64,000 bases of DNA. Source: Spirometra erinaceieuropaei. Its lineage: Eukaryota > Platyhelminthes > Cestoda > Diphyllobothriidea > Diphyllobothriidae. The DNA lies in the NCBI GenBank assembly GCA_902702965.1, contig CACRXP010000001.1, forward strand, positions 2,882,257 through 2,946,256, given 5' to 3'. The notes beneath the pieces are model-generated. The model had not been told where the DNA came from. It saw only the letters and a program-made list of their open reading frames with translations, and did no database searches. Of this stretch, positions 23,101 through 35,100 are shown in pieces. Positions within the stretch are counted from its first letter, which is position 1; every line of letters starts with the position of its first letter. The translations under genes and the position numbers were made by a program.

Positions 23101-26100
23101 GAAAAACTGCCCATTATTTTTTTAGAAGCACTTTTGCCTTATATGCTTACTTTTAGGCTCCGTTCCACAATTATAAATATGTTACAGAGTGACCACATAA
23201 ATACTGAAATATTTTCTAAACGACTAACACTGTGCCTGCTACGTATTAGCAAAAACTAGACCGCGCAAAAAACATCTTACTATATGCCCAAAAGTCCAAA
23301 TGGTTGTTTAATGCCTGGCCTTTTCGCAGCCGTTTTTGAAATATTTATATGTGCCAGGAAATTAGGTGTTTGTAAAAGAACGAATTGCCCCTGGGCGTTT
23401 TTGCTTCATTTTGAACATAACATTTCCCCGAATTGCAAATCAATAATTCCTTTTTTTCGGAAATGGCCTCTTTTTCCCACCTTGTCCTACCTTATTTAAT
23501 CAACCTGGAAAACCAGTTTTGGATGGTTGTTTCTTAATCTATCCTAACTTAGATTAATTTCCTTCGTTAAAGAAACATACGCGAATTGGTGGGTGTAGTC
23601 TAGAGCAGGCTCTACCACAGGAAATCACTTGATTAAGAGGTAACGTTAATTCCCACCAAAAATTTTAAACCGTAAAGCTGGTAAAATGTCTTGAAAACAT
23701 GTTTTCTCTGGGGAAAATGAATCCCGCCAGAACTTGAGCTAGTGCGTAAAATGTGCAACGCTCGTGACACCTGGATCTGATTATGTGGATCTCGGTCATT
23801 CTGTTTTTCGGAGTCGCATCGCCGACTGTACAGAATCAAGACGTCAACGTACTCGGCGCGCTCCTTTATGCCAGTAATTAGATAATCTTTCCGGAAGAGA
23901 TCGTTGGAGATAAGCGACAGCCTTAGCACACGCCTGACGCATCACCCAGATCTATGAACCCTGCGCGCACTTGTTCCCGGTCTCCGTAGGCGTTGTCGGT
24001 GAGACCTCTCGAGTTCCGCTCAGACAAGTAATTAGTACCAGCCAGCACTAGCAATGTTTATTGTTAGTCTGTGACCGTATGACCGGAGTATCAGACCAGT
24101 TAAAATCTGTGCAGTATAGACTAACCGAGGAATTTGAGTGTCGGCGACTATGGCTGTGGAACGCACGTTCCTTCCTTTTACTTATTGTTGTCTCTACTTT
24201 TTTGTTTTACTGTAACTGCGTGTTTAGTTACCTCACGAAGGTCCCCTTTTTCTTCTCTTCCAGCCTCCTTCCAGTTTCTTCGCATTCCTGAAGCGCATCT
24301 CAGTGTTTTCGTCCTCCTTGTGTTGGTGTTACTTATTTTGCTGACTATCTACAAGAACTTTGTGAGTCTTCGCCGTTTCTACTATTTGTGTGGAGTTCGT
24401 TTTCTCGCTAGCGGCTTACAATGAAAAACTTGTTATTTTATGCTAAAAAATTAAGGTAGGCGAAATCAGAGCCTCGAGGTAACTGAAGTTACCTGAAGTA
24501 TTCTTACACATGTTCAAATTATCCACCCATGGCTGACGAATGCTCTACGTCTTCTAAATGTTGTTCTCTTACTTAAACGCATCGCTGGAAGTAAAGGCTT
24601 AAAAAATAAAAGTTTTAGACAGGTCTCCCTTTTTGACTTGTGATTGGTCTGGAGGTTGCAGCGAAGCGTTGCACAAGCCGGTTTCACGTCCGCATGCCGA
24701 TTGGTTAAAATAGGATCAGGTTGCCAGTATTCACTTATTTCTCCGACTTATAAATTTTTTCATCTTTGCCTATTTTTGTGCATATCCGAAGGTAAACTGG
24801 TGATCGTCCACCGGGCTGCGCATAGCGACATGTCAACGCACATCATTTCGCCTCATTTCGAGGCCATGTTTATACATTTATGTCACCACACGTTGGTCAG
24901 CCTCGCTGCAATAACCATCTGATCAGTATGACAACACAGTAGACTGTCTTTACCAAGTTTGCTGTTGACAACCGATCTTTTAGCTGCGTGAGTAAATAGT
25001 CATATGTTCTCCGCTATGCTGACGGACGCCTACTGTGATGAACGTCCTGGGATACACATAGCCTATAGAACTGGCGGGCATCTTCTAAACAGCAGACTCA
25101 TAATGGCCCAAACGCGGCCATCCACGATCACGGTCCTTGATCTGCTCTTTACCGACGACTGCGCACTCAACACTATGGCCGAAGAATACATGCGACGTGG
25201 CCATTGATCTCTTCGCCTCCCCCCCCCCCCGCTGCGCTCACATCGGACTGACCATAAATATGGGTAACTCGATAGTCATACACCAACCGCCACCGAACAC
25301 TGAATATAACTCCCCTCGAATCGCTGTCAACGGCAACCAACTCTAGACCGTGGACAAATTCGCCTATCTAGGAAGCACACTCGCGCGGCACAAGCATCGA
25401 CGACGAGGTTGCCTGTCGGCTCTCCAAATCCAGCCTGACCTTCGGCTGGCTGCAAGCCTACTGTGTGGAATCGTCACGGCCTTCAACTGAAGATGTAGAG
25501 GACCGTCGTCTTGGCGACACTTCTGTACAGAGCGGTGACCGTCTGCTTCAACCATGCCAAGAAACTCAACCACTTCCATCTCAGCAGCCTTCGCAGAATA
25601 CAGAGGTTGAGATGGCAGGACAGGATCCCGGACAGGGAAGTCCTGGAACGGGCCGGAATCTTTAGTATCCACGCCATACTGAGACAACACAATTGCAATA
25701 GAGCGGTAACCTGGTGATAATGAACGACGCCGGTCTAATAAAACAGCTCTTCTACGGGGATGTCGTCACGGATGCTCGCTGACCGGGAGGATCAAAAAGA
25801 CGCAACAAGGACATACTGAAGAACACTTTTAAGCGATCGCATATCATTTCAGAGGCCTGGTAGGACCTGGTCCGGAACGGGCAGGTCTGCAAAAGAGAAG
25901 TGAAGACTGGCGCAGCCATCTACGGGGACCGGTGTCCAAAACTAGCGTTGCACGACCTTAGAAAACGCTAAAAGTATTCTTAGCGTGGAGTAACTCGCAG
26001 AGGACTTTCCGACAAGCCAATCTTTTGGTCTTTGGGGCCCGTTTTCTGGAGGGTCTGGGCTGATTCTGAGACCACTGAGGCAGATCATCAGTTGTCCTCT

Positions 26101-29100
26101 GGTTCATTGTTTTGTCCATCTTTGCGAGCACCTGCATCCACGCCGCCGAAAAACCGCTGTTTTGGGGGACGCCCTTTGCTCGTCTTCACGACATGGCTGC
26201 ACCATCAACCTTGAGTTTCCTTGCAGAAATGCCGAACTTTCAGGTCAGTTCGGGGATCTGGGTTGCGTGGATCGGTTTCGCCGATAACGCACAGACCAAC
26301 TCAGTGTGTTTCATCGAGTGAATAAAAAACTGGAGGAACTGTAGGGAGTCGAACAAATTACCATTCTGCCCGCTGATAAAAGACGATTAACGGGGAGACT
26401 ACAATGAAGAAATTAGGGCTCTACTTGGTGACAAAGAATTCTGCAGATCAGCACAGAATTCACAAGTCATAGCACGGCAGGTCTTTTGAATAAATTACTT
26501 AGAGAGCTCAGGGACAAAAGTGTAGTGACGGAGAATGGATGGCGACATATGAAGCCGACGGACATTTCTCTGGCCCGATTCCATGGCTTGCCAGAGATCC
26601 GCAAACCAAACGTTCCACTGCGGCCAATCGTTGCCCTAAAAGACGGCGCCACCCATAATTTGACGAATAAGATGCGTTCAAACTAAAGTTTCTCCGGGGC
26701 GATCCAAGTACCTAAGTTCGTTCAGCCTCTTCGTGGTCGGATGATTCAATCGGACGAAATCATGGCCACTTTCGACGTGAAGTCGTTATTCCCAACTACC
26801 CTACTAGACTTGGCTTATGGAATCTTGCCTAAGAAACTGAAGGAGGTATACGACGAAACTCGGAGCCCGCTCCAAATCGAGCTTCTCACGAGGCTTTTCA
26901 AATATTACTAGAAAGCGCGCTTCCCCTTTGCGGGAGAAACCTATGCTCACATCAAGGGAACGCCAATGGGCTCCCAATTTCAGATTAAGTGGCAGTATTG
27001 GTCCTAAAAGAGCTAGAGAAGACCGCCTCAATCCAGCGAGAGCCGATATTTGGCGCTGTTACGTGAACGGTACGTTTGTTATCGTTGGGTAAAACATGGT
27101 GCAAAGTTTCCGTTATCCGCTTAACTCAATATATCCCGGCATGGACGGTATGGTATTACCGACAACGGCAAGACAGACTGGTATACAATTCACCAGGGAG
27201 GAGGAAAAAGAGAGCCAACTGCCCTTGATGTGTTCGTCTGGCGAAGCCCCGATGGCGAAATAGAAACAAGGGTTTACAGGAGGGTAGCGAATACCTTGCA
27301 GTTTCTGTTTTCATAGCAATCATCCGGTGACCCACAAACAAAGCCTCGAGAGCCCTCTTCAAACAAATACAGGTTTACTGCAGCAACCCGAAAGAAGATG
27401 CACGCGAGGCCCGATACCTCCGCAAAAAATTATACGGAATGGCTATTCGAAGGCGTTTGTTCGCCCCAGAACGGCACGGGAACACCACCGATGGTATCAT
27501 ATGCTCCGCCATTCCCAAATGACGTTTCAGAGGCGACCGGGCGCATTTCTGGAGGACTAGGTGTTGGAGTTTTCTACCGGCCCAAAACTTTCGTACGCAG
27601 CAAGACCGTGAGAATTAAAGACCGATTAAATGCGGGGGAACAGTCCGATGTAATGTATCGTATCCCATGCTTAGACTGCCTTAGTAATTACACAGGTCAG
27701 ACTGAACGCATGCTCAGACCGCACATACACGAACATAAGCTGGCTGTGTGACAAGGCGACAAATTATCGCAGGTGGTCGCCCATACCTTCGAAACAGGTC
27801 ACGAGTTTAATTTCACAGCCACTGTGATCATCGCCCACGCCGGAAACAAGACAAGTTGAAAATTAATTGAAGCACGGGCGCCGGGTGAGGGCTTAGTCAC
27901 TCGATGCATTGATTTGACGCCGGCATACAGGGTTCTGCGCAGCCACCTCTACCCCTACGTCACTTACTGTTGATTGAAAAACACTCACTACAACTGTCGC
28001 GTGTTCTATTGCAGTTTTTAGCTCTAATGATGGACTCCTTCAGGTGATCGAAAGCCCAGACTAACAAGCAAATTGTTCCGGTGCTCGACCGGTCATGTTC
28101 TTCCTTACTCAGAGGCGGAACTAATTGAACCTCCTATATTGGCTTCGACTCACTGTCCAGGTTTCTCAGCCTCGCCAGAACGACAGCTTGTGTATCATCT
28201 CTGTGTTGAGGCGAATACCGCCAAAATTCCAGCATATTGACTATTACTTCTCAGAGATCTGCTTAGTTGGTTGTGTGGACCTGGTGTCAGAGACATCTTA
28301 GTCATCCTCTTCCCATTCTTATCCAGCTCCCTACATTGCCTTCTTAGGCTTTTGGACTGTCTGTGGGGGTGACGGGCCTCTACATTGCCCTCTCCTGCTT
28401 TGGAATGCTCTTCTTTCCAAATGCCCTCCTGCCCTATGTCCTCATTGACCAGTTCCTCATTCTGGCCTGGCCCAGCGCTCGTCTGCAAACGCGTCACGTT
28501 TCGGCCCACGGACGGAATGGTACGATCCCCACTTTCTTGTCTCGAGTGTGTTTTGTCTAGCCCTCGGTTTTTCTGTATTTCCGACTTCCTACTACTTCGT
28601 GGTCGTAGTCACTTTCCTGAGCTGAAAGAAGAGATCTCCAAGAGATCGGTTGACGTTAAGGAAAACTGGGTTTAGTGTCCACTTTCAAAGTCTGCACCGC
28701 TTAACCCCGTTAAGCAAGATTTTAAGTCGATTTCTCAGTCAGTTGGTCATGCCTTAATCAGCTTTTTCCTGCCTTTGCTTCTGTAATTGTTCGTCATGAT
28801 TTCCACGCGGTAGATGCACTGAAGTAACATGGGGGGGGGGCAGATTAGGACATCACACGTGTTACTCGTGGTGACACTCGTGGCGCCGACTCACGCCGCA
28901 CTGACTGCTTGCGCCCGATCCACCTATCAGATCGCTGGACTGCCGGTCCGAGCACTGAAATGGTGTCTGGGAAGGGGAAGAGAATGAGGTCGACTCTGGG
29001 GACTGTCCCCACGGCACTCAGCTCATATCCCCAACTACAATGAACCTGACGCTCTTGAATCTATCGCGACGCGCACTACGCGTGGATTGGAAGGCTGTCA

Positions 29101-32100
29101 ATTGACGGGATAACTCGGTCCTTCTCTCAGGACGATGAATCAGGTTGTAGTAACTCCTTCTGAATGTGGCCTTCGGGGCACTCGCACTCAGTCGGGAGCC
29201 GAGCCTTCCCCGTTTCTTTGGGAGCGTGGTCCGTCGTGCGCGAGTCAGGCTTGTGGCACGCGTAGATGGGCTGTTTGGCCTTGTCAGCCACTGCGTCCAA
29301 TGTCGTCCCCAGTTTTATTGACTCCACAGTGAGTGACCGATCTTATGAAATGTTGGCCAAAATTCTGAAATGCGTTTTCGACTAGGAAGGATTACTTAAT
29401 CGCGGTTGTAATACTGATTATCTTGCGACAAAATCCTATAATATTTCGGACTCGGCAGGATGTCAGCTTTTGAATACACCTCTTTTCCATCTCTCGTAGA
29501 AACCGTACAAGGTAAAAAATGGCTACAGATGTAGCATGCATTTTTCCTGTTGCTTTTCGATGGCCTTGCAAATCCAAATATTTCTTATAGAAACCATAAA
29601 CAAAAATATGCTTTCTTTCAGTCTTTTGATAGAGAATCACGTCTTCTTTATATTTTATACTCGAAGAAGGAGTAGGATTAGGTTTTAAGACAGTTTTCTA
29701 ATTCCCGAATAATTTGGAGCCTGGTCAATCGTTACGCTAGCGCTTAGTGGTTTCACTATACAAGGCGCATGCGTTCCGCGTCAAAAAATCACATACTTCT
29801 CTATCCCTTTAAAAAGATAACATACAGGGTCCATGAAATTTTGCAATGGATGCGGACAATGTTGTACATTTCATGAGGAGCTGTGGTAAACGGCCAGGTA
29901 CGATGCTATTTGAATGGACACTGCGCGCTCTTAAAACATATCATAATTAGAAATTTTTTAAAACCTAATTATACTCCTTCATCGGGTATAAAATATAAAG
30001 AAGGCACAATTTGCTATCGAACTCTGAAAGAAAGCCCATTTTTGCCAATGGTTTCTGTAAGATATATTTGAATTTTCAAGATCATCGAAAACCAACGGGA
30101 AAAATGCATGCTATATACGTAGTCATTTTTTACCTTGTACGGTTTCTACGGGAGATTGAAAAGCAGCGTATTCAAGTGCTGACCTCCTGCCGAGTCCGAA
30201 ATATTATAGGATTATGCCGCAAGACAGTCAGTATAGTAATCGCGCCTAAGTAATCGAAAACGCATTTTAGAATTTCAGCCAACATTTCATGAGATCGGTC
30301 ACTCACTGTACATTGACACCAGGCTGAGGAGAATGAGGGAGGAGAGAATGAAACAGATTCCGCGCAAGTCTGCCACCACTGTAAACTTATTCACGCGCAT
30401 TTCACACGTGATCGGGTCCGCGGGGGATATCGACGTTCGCGGCGATCGAACTCTCGGTACGGTGTGTGATGGTGACTTTCTTGCGTGTGTGGTCACTTGT
30501 TCCATCATCATTTCTTGTGTGTGGTCACTTGTCCCATCATCATTTCTTGTGTGTGGTAAATTGTCCCATCATCATTTCTTGTGGTCACTTGTCCCACCAG
30601 AAGAGGGTGATCGAACCTGTGGGTAGCTGTCCTGCCAGATTTTGAGAACTAAAGCCTTACGCAGCTATTCGGAGCGCCAGCCAAAGGCATTTGCACACAT
30701 TGCCTGACGGCGTTTTCTGCGTCATTTGACTTACTACAAATTGGTTGTTCCCAGCCTATTCATCACTTGTATTTAACTTTAAATTAGCCGCTTTCCAATC
30801 GGGCAGTCCCTGATTGGACTGAATAATTTGACTGGGAAAACGTTGCTGCCTAGATATACTGGACCGTTCTCTGAGGATTATGCGTCCTCACAAGAGGAAG
30901 TCTCCACCTTCGAAATAGGTAGACCAGAAATTGCGCCAGGACATTAAAGTTGACGATAGGGCAGAGCTCTTTTGAATTGATTTTGAGACCGTTTTCGAGG
31001 TGTTCCACAATTTTCGAGTGAATCCTCTACTACCAAATCTTGCTGAAGAATGCCCAATGCATGTGCATCTGCTTTTCTTTCATGTTGTCGGGTAATAATT
31101 CCAATAGTGAATCGATCTTCGGCTGAACACGAACAATATTCGTATGTTTTGCCCTCTTACAGTGCGTGACCGATTTCATGAAACATTGGCCGAAATTCTG
31201 AAATGCATTTTCGATTAGAAAGGATTACCTAGGTGGCGTTGTAATGTTGCCTATCAAACAACAAAATCCCATAGAAGTTCATACTCGACAGGATGTCGGC
31301 TTTGGGATGCGCTCCTTTTCGACCTCCCATAAAAGCCATACTTGGTAAAAGATGACTACTTAAGTAGCATGCATTTTGCACATTTATTTTCGATGGTCAT
31401 ATAAATTCAGATATTTCTTATGGAAAGCATGCACAAAAATATGTTTCCTTTTACTTGTTTGGTAGAAAGTTACATTGTCTTTACATTTTATATCCGATGA
31501 AAACGTATATTCAGACTCTGAAAAAGTTTCCCAATTCCCCAATGGTTTTGGCCCAGATCAGCCGTTGCATTACAATTTAACAATTCCAGTCTACAAGCCG
31601 CATACTTTCCGCACAAGAAAAATCATATATTAGTCTATGCCTTTAATGGAATGCCTATTAATGGAATTTTTAAGTAACTGGATGTAATTGTCGAAGCTAA
31701 GAGAGCTCTCTTACTTTTCTGGCAGACATGATCTTCCTGGTGGTCTGGCTCCTGGGCAGTCTACTCGTCGGCCTCATCACCATGTGCATGCTGCGCTTCC
31801 AAGATTCACGGGAGCACGCACGCGGCACCACCGCAAACGTCACCGCGGCTGCCTCGAATCAGACACGTCTCGCCTTTGCCTCAGCTCATCCCCCGGTACC
31901 GACCGCGGCATCTCGTCACACCGGTGTGCCGTTTCTTCAACGTCTGCATCTGAGGCGGGGCCGTGCGCGGTCGCCGGACCTGCTGCCCCTGCCGGAACCC
32001 GATCACGAGGTTGACGCTTTCGCTGTTACCACTCATCTGGAGCATTCCCTGCTCACCACCGCTGGTACTGCCTGGCCGCCACAGCCCTTTGAAAGATCCT

Positions 32101-35100
32101 ATCAGCCGGCGGCCAACGAACGCAGAGGGCTACTTCCTCCTCCACGGTATGAAGTGAATTATTGTGGGGTTTTTGATTGTCTGATAAGCGATTGCTTTGC
32201 CAATCACCCGGAAACAGTGCGATCCCTTTCCTGTTGATGTCGTAGTACGCTGCTGTTGGCGGCCTTGAATTCTCTTGGTTGACGCATTTATTTACAAGCT
32301 TCTATTCCAATGCATGTGTTGACTGTATTCGAACATAAATGCAAGTAAGTGACTGAGGAAGCCCGGGAAGAGTGACCAGCCTGGTGGATAGGCAGTAGTG
32401 CCAAATGCCCTGTTACGCATGGTGGTCATACTTCTCCGCTTCAACCTCATGTCTCACCCTTTGTGGCTCTAGGAGTCTGCACTCTGTTTACCTCTTCGAC
32501 TGGCCAACGAAATTAATTAGAGATAGCCGTGAATTTGTGCGCGAAGCCCGGTTCAGTTTTGAAAAGAAAGAACCTTGTCGTGGCACACGTAATCGGAAAC
32601 CTCTTGACGGGTCACTTGCTGCATCCGCTCTCATTACCAGTCGCACTTACGCATTTTTACCACTGATTCGCAAGGGATATGAGGCCTTCTACACTGCAGT
32701 CCATTTCGCCCTCAAGTCACCACCAACATCGACTCTACGGCCAACCTCTACGTCCCTGTCTGAATTGTGAGTGCACTTCCCCGACCCGAGTCGCCGGAAG
32801 TGGACTCCTCTATGCCCACCTTTACATGAACAAATCAACCTGTTACTGCTCAACTCACTTCGACACCTGAAGCTCCGCCACACCAGCTCGCTGAGACCGA
32901 CCGCAAGAGCGGATTTGCGGCGTCTCCGGCTCTGACGGAAAGCAGGAGGAATGGAACGCTCGATGTAATAGTTAGGACACATATGTAGGCGCGCGTTGCC
33001 TTCAGTTATCACTTTTCTCACGGTAAGCGCTGACGGACTATCGATTTCGGTCAGTCACACGCGCCGAACTCTAACACCGGATGGTTGACATGCTCGGATA
33101 GTCAACTAGTGGACAGATGAGGGAAGAGAGTGAAGTCGACGCTGAGAACTCCGTTGCCATGACACTTCAAGAAATTCCTTAAGATGACCAATCTAACAGG
33201 CTTCGGAACACTCATGACGCGCCAAAAGTTGGAAAGCCGCCTACGGACGGGGTAACTCCTTTTCCCTTAGGACAGAGCATCAGGCTGTAATGACTCATTT
33301 TTAATGTGCCCTATGTAGAACTCTGATTCTTATTGATCCGAGACGTCCCCCTGTTTCTGCGAAGACCCGGTCGCTTGTCTACGGACCAGGTCGTTCGTGG
33401 CACGCGTAGACGGATTGCTTAACTTTGTCAGTCACCGCGGCCCATCCTGTCTCCGGTCGCACTGACTTTGTCATGTCAAGAGGACGGGGAAGGGGGGGGG
33501 CGAGTGCGACAGATGCCGCGGAAGTCTCCAATCACTACAAACTAATTCACGCGCAAGACACCGTCCTGCGCCCACCCTGTCATAAGGCACACGGTGGTCA
33601 TCGCCATTCGCGACGTCGACCTGACATCTGTGAGGGCCTTCTTCACGCCGAATTTGGCTGATTCCATGTCACGGGATCGCCACATTTCGAATGACCACCT
33701 ATAGTCGACCTGCGAAAGAATCTCTAGCTAGGTTGACAAACTTAGCAGTTACCATCCGAAGACCGCAGAACCAGAAGCGTGCTCGAGGTCAGGTTCCACC
33801 AACTCTATCCTACATGTTCAATTGACCAATCCGATGCTCTTTTCACCCGAGTTCGAGCGAGTTGACGTTCTGGACAATTCTGCTTTCGGCTCGACTCACC
33901 ACATGGCTGACCGTGTCATCCAGCCGGTGGAGTGGACGTAGTTGACGTTTTATAGTTCGAGCCGACTGGATAGATGTTAGGTGGAGGCATGGTGGAGAAC
34001 AAGATTCTGAGAATGAATTGCTAGTGTCTCCGATCGGATACTTCCAGGCGATGGATGTCATTTTGACCAGGACCATGTCTCATTCGTATAGATGAGTTTT
34101 TATGGCTTAAACCTCATATATCCACAGCTCTTTTCAACCTGATTTCACACCGATTTAAGAGGTTTCTAGGAAGTCTGATTCATGCTGCGCGTCCACCCGT
34201 TTGTTTTGACGACGGTTTTCATCTTCTCGTCTGTTTCACAGAAATTGCGGCCGAAGGTTGCGGATGTGTTCTTTAACTCCCTACGAGAAACCCGAGGCAG
34301 TAATCTTCGTCTGGAAGTACTTCATTTTCAGACCCCCTTCGGGTGCCTTTTCGCGTATCTGGTACGAAGCGCGATGCATTTCTATAGCGGAACCCATCAC
34401 CACCGTAACCTCAGCCCATAATGCACGAACCATGACGTGCTATAAGGCCAAGATGGTCTGCCTGTGATTGCCCGAAAACACAGTCTATTACGTAGTTGCG
34501 CACATTTGGTGGAAAAAGAACGTCAGTTATGACGTCCAAATAATCACTCTCCCTGTCATTCACATAGCCTTTGAACCTTATGGACTGCAGTTGATCTTCC
34601 TGGTTTCTGCGCCAGACCATCGTACAGCATAGATGATAGCGGCAAATCCCTGTGGGCGGAGTATAATGCGAAAGAGACATCTGCGAAACATGCAAGGCAA
34701 CAATAAAGTTGCCTGACAAAACATTCAATCACCAGGCCCCTCACGATCGGCAATAGGTTGGTTATTGGCAGAATTGCGTTACCGACAAGGACAAAGTGGA
34801 CTGGAATGGTCATTTCTGGCTTATTAGCCGTCGTCATCCAGTCATGCCCCAACCTCGAAGTGTGGAACACCCGAGGCTCTAACTCGCGACCTGTTAGAAG
34901 TCCACGCCTCTAACCACTGGGCCACGAGTCCGTTGCCCTGTCGGTTTTCGATCGGGAATATACAATGGCAGGGGGCGCTCACCAGTCGTTCATACGGAAC
35001 TCACTCGTTCCGTTGTGCCTTAGGAGCCCAGCCAGCAGCCGCAAAGCGGCGCATGATATAGGCAGAATGACATTACCGACAAAGACAAGGGAGACTGGAA

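Noticed and set aside
29325..30312. CRISPR-like or palindromic array
   Set aside because: The repeats are two long inverted arms of a single element, not short direct repeats with spacers; the organism is eukaryotic.
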